DNA from: Candidula unifasciata
Taxonomy: Eukaryota; Mollusca; Gastropoda; Stylommatophora; Geomitridae
Assembly: GCA_905116865.2 (NCBI GenBank)
Contig: CAJHNH020006212.1
Location: forward strand, 67,001-131,000
DNA: 64,000 bases
Reading direction: 5' to 3'
Below, piece after piece: positions 29,201 to 35,462 of the stretch. Every line of letters starts with the position of its first letter. Within the stretch, counting starts at the first letter, position 1. The translations under genes and the position numbers were made by a program. The notes under the pieces were generated by a model. That model worked only from the letters and a program-made list of their open reading frames with translations. It had not been told where the DNA came from and searched no databases.

Positions 29201-29470
29201 ACTCAGCCATTTCACAGGCATGCAAACGTGAAAATAAAAAGCTGGTCAGCGACACCAGAACTAAACAGCTTAATGCAAGTGCACACATGAAATTGTTGTC
29301 CATGTTGTTAAAGACAAACCTTGGAACCTGACTTTGATCAGATCAAGTGGGTGCAGCGCCAGGGAAGACACCACCCCGCCTGTCACTCCCGCTGCCAAAT
29401 GTTCAAATCGAACATGAGTTACAAAACTGCGACTAGTTTTTTCGGCCACTGGTTGTTTTCTGGACTCCAT
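2158..29470 (-). CDS. SLC25A32: SLC25A32-like mitochondrial folate/FAD carrier, whole coding span (exons 29320-29470, 24730-24892, 23474-23562, 21650-21801, 20158-20271, 15478-15623, 2158-2296)
   Basis: Seven minus-strand exons join without a frame break to 954 coding bases, 317 residues plus stop; the human family member is about 315. The carrier family moves folate or FAD across the inner mitochondrial membrane through six transmembrane helices in three repeats. The three signature motifs are visible: PLDLIK (residues 41-46), PIWVSK (144-149) and PYQVLR (245-250). The tryptophan and tyrosine in repeats two and three, where most carriers have an acidic residue, are typical of the SLC25A32 subfamily. 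The matrix-loop motifs [18 protein letters not shown] and EGVYGYYKG follow each. Every junction is GT-AG with matching phase. The product was recognised from memory of the human protein, not by a search. Introns are swollen by minisatellites and transposons, so the gene spans 27 kb. An alternative final exon lies at 12135-12297. Confidence 0.93.
2300..3265. other. Intron sequence, nothing recognised
   Basis: Lies directly upstream of exon 7b in transcript sense. No repeat family or exon was seen apart from the C tracts that follow. Confidence 0.5.
3268..3287. repeat. Poly(C) tract
   Basis: A C run of about 19, followed by further C-rich text to 3337. A similar tract lies at 3620-3642. Confidence 0.9.
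3620..3642. repeat. Poly(C) tract
   Basis: About 22 consecutive C in the same intron as the previous tract. Other runs lie at 32149-32166 and 54146-54170. Confidence 0.9.
3816..3828. repeat. Left target-site duplication (13 bp)
   Basis: ttcagaaagcact, identical to 5227-5239. The last T is shared with the T run, so the length may be 12 or 13. Confidence 0.78.
3829..5226 (-). mobile_element. 1.4-kb retroposon with 13-bp target duplication and poly(A) end
   Basis: The 13 bases ttcagaaagcact occur at 3816-3828 and again at 5227-5239. Between them the insert starts, on the plus strand, with an 18-base T run, that is, a poly(A) tail on the minus strand. So the insert is a minus-strand retroposon with its 5' end at 5226. 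Next to the tail its 3' end (gaattcacagccggtgttcg on the minus strand) matches the SINE D tail. No convincing protein is encoded. It contains a three-copy 86-bp repeat (4598-4840). Its 5' 350 bases recur at 30315-30820. It sits in the intron just upstream of exon 7b. Confidence 0.8.
4598..4840 (+). repeat. 86-bp tandem repeat, three copies
   Basis: Each unit contains atggatggttgctgttgtgg, a gcgcgggtgacgacgacac core and ctgagggttaac, ending in gaggatgtacatgaatggcc. It lies inside the 1.4-kb retroposon. Confidence 0.85.
5227..5239. repeat. Right target-site duplication (13 bp)
   Basis: ttcagaaagcact, identical to 3816-3828. Confidence 0.78.
5305..5430 (-). mobile_element. Fragment of SINE family C
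   Basis: caggcaaattttacgttcag, tagtttgccattgcttttt and the trailing ccccttagccacaga match the 41590-41765 copy with the head badly eroded. Confidence 0.45.
5430..5808. other. Intron sequence before the 33-bp minisatellite
   Basis: From 5700 it contains loose precursors of the minisatellite unit (gctgccacatatccagctca, gctgccacatatggatctca). Otherwise nothing is recognised. Confidence 0.5.
5809..7064 (+). repeat. 33-bp minisatellite, about 38 copies
   Basis: Unit catatcaaccttggggcacc + atctgccctgcca. Because 33 is a multiple of three and the unit lacks stops in two plus frames and one minus frame, 437-445-codon open frames arise on both strands. They are repeat artefacts. Variation is mostly single-base (tgtcaca, tgccaca, tgctgca). 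Lies between exons 7a and 7b of SLC25A32. Confidence 0.97.
7205..7560 (+). repeat. Dispersed repeat of unknown type, copy 1
   Basis: Shares with 22375-22650 the order: ttaaacattttttatttaga, gatgaaagcagtaatcaaaa, tgtactgggtggctcatgtt, ttgagaaaatctgacctc-type text and ccccagaatgctattttag. No ends or coding capacity recognised. Confidence 0.5.
8064..8525 (+). repeat. 15-bp minisatellite, about 30 copies
   Basis: Unit gtgtggtctgtcact with variants gtgtggtctgccacg and gtgtgggctgctacg. Open frames of 140-176 codons on both strands are artefacts of the period being divisible by three. Confidence 0.95.
8930..9118 (+). mobile_element. SINE D
   Basis: Contains ttccttcaaagtcgacgtat, gccacacaggcaagcaatta and ctaccggagttcatagccga in the order of the other copies. 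No GAA tail is left. Confidence 0.6.
9138..9365 (+). mobile_element. tRNA-derived SINE (family A)
   Basis: The head agcggtagtgtagtggccac ... ttgggttcaaatc has a clear B box (GGTTCAAATC). The body gaaaaggtggctggcatatt and agattagcctataaaatatg matches the 1350 copy. It directly follows a SINE D copy. Confidence 0.65.
9400..10500. other. Intron sequence, nothing recognised
   Basis: Short open frames on both strands without family resemblance, and one small tandem duplication at 9955-10040. Confidence 0.5.
9955..10040 (+). repeat. Short tandem duplication (about 57-base period)
   Basis: ttaggatgtttatttttgcc + tccactaggagaa is repeated once with small changes. Confidence 0.75.
10505..10700 (+). 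mobile_element. tRNA-like SINE upstream of an RTE tail
   Basis: gggctgcatggcatccgcct and the perfect B box GGGTTCAAGCCCC lie 35 bases apart, followed by a body (gtgcacttaaaaaatccctt, ctaacggctgcacaggcac). It is a different body from families A-D. Confidence 0.5.
10735..11150 (-). pseudogene. 3' end of an RTE-like LINE
   Basis: The minus strand gives [37 protein letters not shown] and [17 protein letters not shown], the typical last part of the RTE protein (GRPxLRxKDVCKxDM...W). A non-coding tail with gtgggctgtgagtcccatgc ends at about 10730. It lies in SLC25A32 intron 6. Confidence 0.7.
11190..11370 (-). mobile_element. Second, older copy of the same RTE-like 3' tail
   Basis: The stretch from ggcacctttctgtcattc through aaaggcatggaaaacacagc to gaatcttccataatttgtg parallels 10735-10880 with many changes. 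Non-coding tail only. Confidence 0.5.
11400..12130. other. Intron between exons 7a and 7b, exon-proximal part
   Basis: Downstream of the exon 7a donor in transcript sense. No exon or repeat recognised. Confidence 0.5.
12135..12297 (-). CDS. SLC25A32: Alternative last coding exon (7a) of SLC25A32
   Basis: From 12297 the frame continues exon 6 in phase 2 and encodes [12 protein letters not shown], then a hydrophobic helix with [17 protein letters not shown], then a short acidic tail and a TAG at 12143-12141. It aligns position for position with exon 7b (KG, L, P, I, F, VYE conserved). Its PNT..VYE core also recalls the last helix of SLC25A33/36 pyrimidine-nucleotide carriers. Six bases after the stop is a consensus donor GCTG|GTAAGT, so the exon can be spliced on to 7b as 3' UTR. 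The acceptor CTGGCAG has a weak pyrimidine tract, as expected for an optional exon. An isoform ending here would have 323 residues. Homology and phase are directly seen; use in transcripts is inferred. Confidence 0.72.
12286..12525 (+). repeat. 60-bp tandem repeat, four copies, overlapping the exon 7a acceptor
   Basis: Copies start at 12286, 12346, 12406 and 12466 (caagactcccgcctgccaga...). The first copy holds the first 12 bases of exon 7a and its AG acceptor. The others have point changes there. Confidence 0.9.
12665..12930 (-). mobile_element. tRNA-derived SINE (family A), minus strand
   Basis: On the minus strand the head is agtgtggtctaggggctaga followed by the B box ATGGGTTCAAATCC. The body has cagccttaaatgggaaccag, aaaggcggctgatgtcatgc and ctgattggtctataaaatat. 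It is the longest family A copy here. Confidence 0.7.
13660..15122 (+). repeat. 17-bp minisatellite, about 85 copies
   Basis: Unit acatgggcttcggtaac, quite diverged toward the 13.7-kb end and cleaner toward 15.1 kb. Short minus-strand frames rich in [12 protein letters not shown] are artefacts. It lies in the intron between exons 6 and 7a. Confidence 0.95.
15125..15305 (-). mobile_element. Internally deleted copy of the same RTE-like 3' tail
   Basis: Contains tagtgttatattgtgcgata, gaggcatgaaaatcacagcc and ttcctgcgtcattcatgtcc, in the order of the 10735-11150 copy but with the middle missing. It begins directly at the end of the 17-bp minisatellite. Confidence 0.5.
15478..15623 (-). CDS. SLC25A32: SLC25A32 exon 6
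   Basis: Residues 224-271 plus two bases of codon 272. Contains [15 protein letters not shown] and the third signature [14 protein letters not shown]. The acceptor is CTCTGTAG|AGTTCC and the donor TGGGT|GTAAGT, phase 2. This exon is squeezed between two minisatellites: the 29-bp array begins about 110 bases upstream in transcript sense, and the 17-bp array lies about 360 bases downstream. Confidence 0.93.
15735..17403 (+). repeat. 29-bp minisatellite, about 57 copies, with a 24-bp ancestral part
   Basis: Main unit cattagactgcaggcaacct + tcagtccct. The first 250 bases use a shorter form (ttagtctgcaggcaacctt + caacc). A block of several units including cataaaactgcacgcaacct is itself repeated near 16290, 16980 and 17180, a higher-order structure. 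Confidence 0.95.
17610..19372 (+). pseudogene. Non-LTR retrotransposon fragment: reverse transcriptase and C-terminal region
   Basis: The main open frame (17761-18879, 372 codons) is a reverse transcriptase: [37 protein letters not shown] and the catalytic box FADDQALI are in order. Upstream a shifted frame ([23 protein letters not shown]) shows the 5' continuation. At about 18865 a frameshift in a C run moves the ORF to the frame that continues with [15 protein letters not shown]. The last block, 19028-19330, has [19 protein letters not shown] and [15 protein letters not shown]. The element ends in a (GAA)n tail at 19340-19368. The endonuclease half is missing. RTE- or CR1-like; the clade is not certain. 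It sits in SLC25A32 intron 5, on the opposite strand. Confidence 0.85.
19700..19925 (-). mobile_element. SINE D, minus strand
   Basis: Reverse complement of the 23205 copy: caccggctgtaaactctgg-type end at 19705, ggttccttgcttctcagg and ggaagctcccaatgagctga. The tail is eroded. Confidence 0.65.
20158..20271 (-). CDS. SLC25A32: SLC25A32 exon 5
   Basis: A 38-codon exon, residues 186-223, phase 0 at both ends. It reads [20 protein letters not shown], almost identical to the conserved SLC25A32 signature for transmembrane helix four. The acceptor is CAAACAG|GGTTTC. The donor GACTG|GTCAGT is slightly weak, but it is the only one that keeps frame with exon 6. Confidence 0.93.
20600..21003 (+). repeat. 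80-bp tandem repeat, five copies
   Basis: Copies start at 20600, 20680, 20760, 20840 and 20920. The first four are nearly identical; the fifth is diverged. Unit contains ctctccgctggccaaagcag and a TA-rich middle ending gtcagtaagacacagac. Confidence 0.95.
21650..21801 (-). CDS. SLC25A32: SLC25A32 exon 4
   Basis: Residues 135-185. Carries the second signature [11 protein letters not shown] and the loop EGIRGLYR. The acceptor is TTTATAACAG|GATTGG. The donor TATAGG|GTAAGT is close to consensus and phase 0. A 25-bp tandem repeat begins about 75 bases upstream of the acceptor on the minus strand. Confidence 0.93.
21878..22105 (+). repeat. 25-bp tandem repeat, nine copies
   Basis: Unit ctttggtacatgatattttg + ctaat, copies identical or nearly so, suggesting recent expansion. 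It lies just upstream of SLC25A32 exon 4. Confidence 0.95.
22375..22650 (+). repeat. Dispersed repeat of unknown type, copy 2
   Basis: Diverged partner of 7205-7560: ttaacatttacttattcata, tatgaaaggagtaatcacta, tgtatcgggtgaaccatgcc and cccctctaaatgctattgtt. Confidence 0.5.
22645..22830 (+). repeat. Two-copy tandem duplication, about 95 bp
   Basis: cttccttccttagtgagtct ... actgggacaaaatatgactt is repeated as cttccttcctaagtgagtct ... actgggactaaatatgactt. Confidence 0.7.
22848..23033 (+). repeat. (CA)n / (CT)n / (CATA)n compound microsatellite
   Basis: Cytosine-adenine repeats mixed with CACTCA and CTCTCT, ending in six cataCATA units. Open frames here are artefacts. Confidence 0.95.
23205..23425 (+). 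mobile_element. SINE D with GAAGAAGAAG tail
   Basis: Best full copy: taaagcatgtcgtaagagtc, gggagcttccttcatagtcg, tgcctgagaggcaaggaact, ccaccggagtttaaagccgg, then gaacgtgaagaagaaga. It ends about 50 bases from exon 3 of SLC25A32 (exon end at 23474). Confidence 0.7.
23474..23562 (-). CDS. SLC25A32: SLC25A32 exon 3
   Basis: An 89-base exon, residues 105-134, starting YNTTKTWMQ and ending in HMMIASLAG. It corresponds to the YNAIKSYK to VSAAEAG segment of human SLC25A32. The acceptor TTTTCCCAG|TTACAA is strong and the donor is GGCAG|GTATGC. It is the least conserved exon, but phases on both sides fit exactly and nothing else in the interval could fill the gap. Confidence 0.88.
23712..24518 (+). 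repeat. 31-33-bp minisatellite, about 25 copies
   Basis: Unit attaaagcctctacatcagc + ctcacacacatac, length varying with the number of CA/TA units. Lies between exons 3 and 2 of SLC25A32. Confidence 0.95.
24730..24892 (-). CDS. SLC25A32: SLC25A32 exon 2
   Basis: Residues 51-104 and part of 105. It contains the loop motif DGWKGLYRG and the second transmembrane helix, ending in SWGFYFFF as in vertebrate SLC25A32 (SWGLYFFF). The acceptor is TATTTTAG|TTGATG. The donor is CTTCTT|GTAAGT, phase 2, which completes the phenylalanine codon with the first base of exon 3. Confidence 0.92.
25190..25640 (+). repeat. TG-rich low-complexity stretch
   Basis: Irregular repeats around tgtgtctgtgtatgtt, with cysteine- and valine-rich frames that look like protein but are low complexity. 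Confidence 0.8.
25985..26182 (+). repeat. 27-bp tandem repeat, seven copies
   Basis: Unit tggtctgcatttatgtctat + gtccttg, open in several frames because 27 is a multiple of three. Confidence 0.95.
26240..27640. other. Intron 1 sequence, nothing recognised
   Basis: Contains a short G run (26810-26820) and an AT-rich part. No coding or repeat family recognised. Confidence 0.5.
27650..27900 (+). repeat. GATA/GACA and GGAT microsatellites
   Basis: Two near-identical blocks of gatagatagatggatagata + tatagacagacagaca, then GGAT-type repeats. The end of this stretch and following flank (27907-27952) recur at 29126-29171. Confidence 0.9.
28039..28968. mobile_element. 930-bp foldback (long inverted repeat) element with 8-bp target duplication
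   Basis: The left arm (ggctcccctcggaacttcta, ccgttcggggcgcag) returns inverted at the right end (ctgcgccccgaacgg, tagaagttcggaggagagct). Inner blocks also pair: gcgaccgttgaaaatttc with gaaagtgtcaacggtcgc, and tgggactcacgagc with gctcgtgagtccca about a centre near 28515. The octamer ccagaatg occurs on both sides (28031-28038 and 28969-28976). Size and 8-bp duplication would suit a hAT-type non-autonomous element, but the termini are not diagnostic. It lies in SLC25A32 intron 1. Confidence 0.78.
29320..29470 (-). CDS. SLC25A32: SLC25A32 exon 1 (start exon)
   Basis: Encodes residues 1-50 and the first base of codon 51. It covers the first transmembrane helix and the first carrier motif [10 protein letters not shown]. 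The chosen start is the ATG at 29470, which has G at +4 (cccATGg). A second in-frame ATG lies three codons upstream at 29479 in a poorer context, and the frame stays open further up, so the N-terminus is uncertain by a few residues or more. The donor is CAAG|GTTTGT, phase 1. Confidence 0.9.
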
Positions 29471-29479
29471 GGGTAACAT

Positions 29480-29756
29480 AAACAACCAGATACGATTATT
29501 TATAAAGAATAATGGCTGATAAACTAAGAATCTAGATGAAAGTGTGGACACATTGCCAGCATGTGCTGTTTAATTTCATCGTCTGCCGTTTGATCCTTGC
29601 GGAAAAACAACATCCGTGACCTTACCTTTGACTCACAAGTTCAAAGGTCAATAAATTGCATCATTTGTTTCTTGCTTGACAAATTTCGCATTTAAAATAT
29701 AAGATCGACATGCAAACATTATTATTATAAGCTCCAACTATAAAATATCAAATACC
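29480..29756. other. 5' flank of SLC25A32
   Basis: Probable promoter and 5' UTR side of the carrier gene. No TATA box or other element is clear enough to call. Confidence 0.4.
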
Positions 29757-29915
29757 TGGGGATCTGGCCGATACCCGACGGTCAGAGGACAGGCAAGGTG
29801 GACATACAATCAGACTGCTACTGGCAACATTGCTGTTGGAACTCTCCTGGCTGCTTAATATAGGGACAGAGTGCATATGGGAATGCTCTGAGTGCTGCGA
29901 TGTCAGTTCTTAAAT
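29757..29915 (+). mobile_element. 3' end fragment of the RNase H-bearing LINE
   Basis: Matches 32760-32910 (ggcaaggtggacatacaatc, ctactggcaacattgctgtt, tgatgtcagttcttaaatca analogues) at perhaps 80 percent by eye. It is a 5'-truncated copy lying about 0.3 kb upstream of the SLC25A32 start in transcript sense. Confidence 0.65.
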
Positions 29916-30314
29916 CAACTCAACATATGGGTAATGTTTTATTCAGCACGTGAGACACCTTTAACATTTTTTCGTCTGGACACTTGTCATGACAGCATAG
30001 AACAAGCACATCAGACATGGCTTTCTCTATTTGGTCCCGCCACTCTGGTCAGTCTGGGGCTAATGGTAACGGACATCTTAACCTTTCCGTTATGGAATAT
30101 GACATGTATCTGACGGACAAATGAGCCTAGTCAGTTGACTCACTGGTAGATTGCTGTGATGTGCCATTGGCGACGTCGCTAAGGCTTAAGAAAAGATGTG
30201 CGGAGACAAGACTGTACTATGAGATACCGCCCGTAGAAGATGTTGCTTGTCTAAGCTGCAATCTCTTGGTCTAGGGCTGAGTCTCAGCAGTTCAATAGTT
30301 ATCTGACTCAACAT

Positions 30315-30820
30315 ACATTTTAACCAAGGGTTGCCATTTGGTAATATATTCGCCTGGCGGGCTTTACTCATTTTCCTAATCAGGTTTGATAGACGTTTTT
30401 ACCCATGCATTTAGAGCCAGAGGATTTCTGGGTACTGCATCTCTGAGACCCATTAACTTCGAGATTGGTTTATACTCATTTGAGCCATCGTCCGTGGCAC
30501 ACAATGGGGACGTGTGGCAGGAGTCTTACATGGGGATCCATAAAACTAGCACAGAGCCAGCTGGCTCGCGAGGTGAGGTATTGAGTAACTCCTTATAAAC
30601 ACATCATAACGACCTTAACTCTTTGAGTCCCAAGAAACGTATCATACGCTCATAGGTTCCTAACTAGAAGCCCAATGAACGCGTGATGCGCCGATTTATT
30701 ACTTTCTTTACTATCCCCTGAGCCTGTGATGCTAAACCCCCTGGGACTCAAAGAGTTAACTTTCCCTCACGCCTGTGGTCGAAATCACCTTGCCACTTCC
30801 CCTGGCTCAAAGTTCATTAC
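30315..30820 (-). mobile_element. Second copy of the retroposon's 5' part, split by a MITE
   Basis: From ttttaaccaagggttgccat to ctcacgcctgtgg...gccacttc it tracks 4875-5228 with moderate divergence and shares the same outer end. A 145-base TTAA-flanked element (30615-30759) interrupts it. Confidence 0.72.
30615..30759. mobile_element. piggyBac-like MITE, TTAA target, 18-bp perfect inverted ends
   Basis: Starts TTAACTCTTTGAGTCCCA and ends in its exact reverse complement. If TTAA is the target duplication, the element proper is 137 bases with 14-bp inverted ends. The paralogous repeat at about 5187-5190 has the same flanks with a single TTAA (ggacTTAActtcccctcac), a natural empty site. It has no coding capacity. 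Confidence 0.85.
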
Positions 30821-31000
30821 ATTTCTAGTGCTTGGCTCTCCGTGGTAGCTGGTACCAGCAGACTCTCGTCAGATGGTCAGGCCATCTCATGTATTATTCT
30901 TCAAGAAACTGTAGGACTGTTGTCATGTCTAGCCTTCTTGTAATGCCTTCCTTGTTAATTCATATTCTCTTTTACTCCGGCAGCTCTTGCATTTGATTGT

Positions 31001-31790
31001 ATGCAGCACCATAAACTATGGAATATAATGAGAGGCATAGGATTTCCACATCATCTTGTGCACTTAATGGAATCTCTTTACCACGAACAACAAGCAGCGG
31101 TAAGAGTAGCTGGTGAAACATCAGAATGGTTTGAAGTACAGACAAGTGTGCGACAGGGCTGCACTGTCTCCCTCCCTCTTTAACATATATGATGAAAATG
31201 TTACGAGGAACGCAATTAGCGATGAGGCATGTGAGAGCTTCTTCCCACTAATAATTGGAGGTAATCTTATCCCAGAACTCAGATATGCAGACGACACTGT
31301 TCTTTTTTCCAACAATGTAAAAAGTTTAGAAAAATTAAACCTGGCGTCAAAAAACATGGCGAGAAAGTGAATCTGTTTTTTTTTTTTTTTTTATTTAAAA
31401 AAAACACAATTATGTTCTCAGTAAATACAGCACACCAACCAATCAGAAAATGTAACAGATTTCGAATACTTGGGCTCTTTAATGCCATGGATCAGGAAGA
31501 GGAGAAACATTGACATTCTGAACATCAAAGAGAACTGACTCATAAACAGCATCCTGTCCCGAAAGTTGAAGTTTGTTGGCCACATCAAGCGTCATGGTGG
31601 CTTGGTAAAGACGGTGATGGAAGGTGCAGTTTGTGGAAGGCAGGACAGGGATCGACTAACGCGAAGATGGAGACAAGACATTGAAGATGCATTGATATTG
31701 AAAGCACATGGGGCCGGATAGCTGGCTAGGGAAAGGGATACTTTCAGGCGTGCTGTGAAGAGAGCGATGTTCTGTAAAGGACTTGCTGAT
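31001..31790 (+). pseudogene. Degenerate RTE-like reverse transcriptase fragment
   Basis: Translated pieces in shifting frames give KLWNIMRGIGFPHHLV, SVRQGC, and the catalytic motif RYADDTVLFSN near 31290. Then, past a T-rich run and several stops, come DFEYLGSLMPW, KLKFVGHIKRHGG and LTRRWRQDIEDAL. This is the order reverse transcriptase palm then C-terminal region, with internal deletions. It is distinct from the two better-preserved LINEs in the window. Confidence 0.75.
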
Positions 31791-32261
31791 TGATGATGAT
31801 GTTTTTTGAACCAGAAGCACTTGAGCATAGCTTATTTTGCTCAGTGTCGTGAGCATAGACACCGTTCAGCCTCGTCTCTAGGAGGAGGAGTATGCGGATA
31901 TTCTGTCACCCTCCGGCTTGAACCCCAGACCGGACACGCATGGGGATTGTCACCTGACATTCAACGCGCTATCAACTAGGCTGGAGCGCCGAGCAAAGAC
32001 ATGTAGGTCTGTGGACGAGTGGGTCGCACTGATGTACTAGAATGTTTAGAGAAGCAGCAAATACGGCATGTATCGTGTTTCCTCGAGGGAAAAGGACAAA
32101 GTCCCTTATCAATTTGAGACATGCTACGGTTTATTTTCATGGGACGTCCCCCCCCCCCCCCCCCCCAAATAAATAAACATAAGTACACATTTTTTTCAAG
32201 TCACATTCAGTCACTTCATTCTTTACTAACTAGAACATCTTCATTATTTTTATTTAATTAT

Positions 32262-32945
32262 TTATCATTTACACAGACGTTTCAGTGTCAAGAGGCAAAA
32301 GACGTGCTTGGGGCTTCATAGCAAAAGTTAATGGTCGACGTTTGGTGCAGGAGAGCCTAGCATATGATACCACAACATCCAGCTTAAGAATGAAGTTGGA
32401 GGCGGTCACTGCAGCTTTCCGCTGGCTAGAGAACACGACACACACACATATCGTGATTGTAACTGATTCAGAAAGCATGCTGAAGAAGATCAGAACAGGT
32501 ATGCTTCGTGCAGAGTGGCATGCTTCGCTGCGGAGGATACGAGTGAGCAGTATTGTCTGGATTTTTTCACCGGGCAGCCGATGTGTTAGGAAATGAACAG
32601 GCGGACAGACTGGCTGGCTCTGCAGAACTTGGTGGAATACTGATACATGATAAGGCAGACGTGGTTAGTGCCTTGTGGGAGAGAGTGTACAATTCGGATG
32701 AGCATATGGATCACCAGTCTGGTGAGATTGATGAAGTTAGGGGTGACGAGAGGTTCTGGCAGAAGCTCAAGGCTCAGAGGAAAGGCAAGACGGACGTTTA
32801 ATCAGAATGCTACTGGCACCATTAGTATCGGAACTCTTCGCTGGCTGCTGAAGGTGAGGACGGAGCGCTAATGGGAGTGCTCCAAGTGCTGTGATGTCGG
32901 TTCTTGAATCAATCAATCAATCATCAATCAATCAATCAATCAATC
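32262..32945 (+). pseudogene. RNase H domain and 3' end of a non-LTR element (I/Jockey type), frameshifted
   Basis: YTDVSVSRGKRRAWGF, MKLEAVTAAFRWL, VTDSESMLKKI and NEQADRLAGSAE carry the four acidic residues of RNase H in order. A frameshift at about 32575, inside WIFSPG / ADVLGNEQ, breaks the frame. After the domain the element runs to a non-coding end, with ctactggcaccattagtatc and tgatgtcggttcttgaatca, and closes in an (ATCA)n tail to 32945. The same 3' end occurs at 29757-29915. Confidence 0.8.
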
Positions 32946-33381
32946 TTCATTATTTTAGAACGAGCGCCGTAGACCTACATTGGACGCACGAAATCCGTCA
33001 GTGTAAGGCTTATAATAAGATATACAAGCACGAGTTACCTGAACAATCAAGTTAGGCCTTATTTTTCGGTTAGATCCTTTTTATTTCGGGTAAACGCGGT
33101 AGGTATGAATAAAATAATCTTGGAGGGAGGCTTTCTCCGGCTATTTTTAATAGTTATACAGTGCAGAGCTGATAATGAAAACACACCGGGGACCAAGAAA
33201 CTGTTCTTCTTATCACAATCCTTTTATCCTGATAAGAGTTCAAGCAAGAGACTTTAGAACAGAAATTCGCCTCACCCGAGATCGCAGTCTGCACTGTATA
33301 TTGTTTCGTTTATTGTACAAGTCATTTTTTTTATAGACACAAATTGGCTCTCCTATTCAAAACATTGAATCTGTACGGAAG

Positions 33382-33397
33382 ATGGCGGACTTGTTCG
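33382..33397 (+). CDS. Candidate start exon reading MADLF
   Basis: AAGATGGCGGACTTGTTCG|GTGAGT has a near-ideal initiation context (aagATGGCGG, also a YY1-type core) followed at once by a consensus donor. It ends in phase 1, the same phase as the 40484 exon, so it could be an alternative first exon of the ZC2HC1-like gene, or the start of a separate gene whose other exons I cannot place. No homology is claimed for five residues. Confidence 0.35.
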
Positions 33398-33496
33398 GTG
33401 AGTCACGAATAATGATGCATTTTTGTGGGTTCTTGGACAAGTCTAATAGTCACTTTTGACCTGTACTAACTAATTACTTTTTTTCATTCATTCATT

Positions 33497-33985
33497 CAGT
33501 AGCATGTCCCTCGCGTAACCTCGCTGCCATAACAACCCTCCGGAAAACCTTCCTATCCTGAGCAAGATGTCCTGCGTCTGATACACTTGACTACACTACA
33601 CCCATCTGGAGATCATCTGCCACATCCTGCACCCATCTTCTCCTTGGCCTTCCTCTTCCTCTCTTCCCAGGCATATACCCCTCCATTATTGTTCTCTCTA
33701 GACTTCCATGACGTTTCAAGTGACCAAAATACTTCAATTTTCTTTGTTTTATTGTCTTTACTAGCCAACCCTCTTCAATGTTCAGCTCTTGAAGTATGGA
33801 TGCATTTGTTCTTTTCTTTACCCAAGATATTCTTAGAACCTGTCTGTAACATTTATATTCAAATGCATTTATGCGCTGTTCCGCTTGTTTAGTAAGTGTC
33901 CAGGTCTCACAGGCGTATGTTGCAATGGGAAAGATGCATGCTCTTAAAAATCTGACCTTTGTAATTCTATCTGTACAATTCCATA
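33497..33985 (-). pseudogene. C-terminal region of an RTE-like LINE
   Basis: The minus strand reads FLRACIFPIATYACETWTL, QRINAFEYKCYRQVLRISWV, RKLKYFGHLKRHGSLERTI, GKRGRGRPRRRWVQDVADDL in sequence. This is the standard block after the reverse transcriptase of RTE-type elements. It ends in an ATTC-rich tail at about 33485-33500 and is 5'-truncated. Confidence 0.72.
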
Positions 33986-34179
33986 ATTTATTTTTTACAA
34001 TTTTTTATTTTTACTGTGGCAGAATCTTGCTTATTATTAATTTCAGTCTACATTCCCACTACTCTGACACGCCCATGACAGGCCGTGTGACTGTGAGTGT
34101 AAGAGTAAGACTTAAGAGAGTAAGAGTAGAGTAGTACTAGTAGTTAGTAGTATTAATCAAGTAACAGAAAGTATTGTGA

Positions 34180-34450
34180 ACGGCACTCAGAGAAAGAAGT
34201 AGAAAGATAGAAGAACACACTAGACAACATAAAAATCGAAAGCTATAGTTACCGTGCCGGGAATTGAACCTGTCCGCGCCTCTCCATGAATATATAAGTC
34301 AAGTGCACTAAGATACATGGTCAACTAGGCACCCCCAAAAAAAGGTGTCTTATTGGCCATGTCTGTCGTACAGCTTGAAATCCACGACTATGGAATACGG
34401 ACAGAATTCATTTCAAACCATTGAAACGGCACCATAGGTTACAGAAATTT
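34180..34450 (-). mobile_element. tRNA-derived SINE (family B), second copy
   Basis: Shares the head (gggtgcctagttgaccatgt, B box GGTTCAATTCC) and body with 690-870. The 95 bases beyond the head are the reverse complement of those next to the first copy. Confidence 0.6.
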
Positions 34451-35455
34451 ATATTAACAAAGTTTATTTATAGTAGTAGTAGTAGTACTTACTACTAGTC
34501 AATAGTCTATACTTACGTAGACTTGTATGACTACTACTACTCCACTGTGACAGTACAGTACAGTGAGTACAGCTTGTATTAACCAGCTAAGTTCAAAGTT
34601 TAAAAACAATTAGTTAAATCAATGAAATGTAACAGTAAGTGACAACTGGTTACTGACACAGGTGAACTGCCAGTTCCAAAGTTGACAGAGTTCACTTTAC
34701 CACCACAGACCACCTTAGAGACTGATGAATTCTCCTTCCTTGTCACACGAGTCAGTCATTCTGTTGTGATTTTGAACACTGCTAACTTTGTAGCAGTTTG
34801 ATTGTAAATAATTGTACTGATTCATTTATTTAAAAGTCCCCTTCAGTATCTTAATGTCGACTTCTACAATAATTAAATAACGAATAATTCGATGTGACCA
34901 TGATACGATCTGTTGAGTTTGTTGTGTTCCAACTGTTAAATTAGTCAATTACAGTGACTAACAGTACCAGCCACCTGTCTGCTCAACCTTTACCCGCAAC
35001 ACCCGCATATGCTGGTATATTTATGGACGTGAATTGGTTAGCAATTTCAGTCTTTTGTTTGCTTGCAAACTTTGTTCTTTTGTCTTTTAAGTCAACCTAA
35101 GCTGAAGGAATCGCTTTCAGTTAGTGTAGTTCTGTTATTCTGAACAAAGCTGACAACAAAATAATTTCATTTAGAAATAAATAACATAAGGTCAATATTA
35201 ATTATTACACCAGTTATTATATTTAAAATGTAATATTTATTTTCTTTATAAAAAAAGGTATAACCATTATTTTGGATGCAAACAGAATGTGGCCTAACTG
35301 TATCTAATTCACTTCTCTGTGCGAAGGTTAAAAGTCATTCTCATTTGTTTATCATGTCCGACAGCGTCTTGCACTCTTGCTCATTAATCACCTTCATGTT
35401 TCTATATTCTTTACGTTTGGGTTAGTTAGTTGGTTGGCATCTTTCTATTTTTCAG
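34451..35455. other. AT-rich, nothing recognised
   Basis: Begins with a short tagtagtagtag run. No gene or repeat was recognised before the candidate cassette exon. Confidence 0.5.
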
Positions 35456-35462
35456 GGTATAG

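Noticed and set aside
32285..32596. Host RNase H gene
   Set aside because: The domain is followed by a frameshift and a LINE 3' end with an (ATCA)n tail, with a second copy of that end at 29.8 kb.
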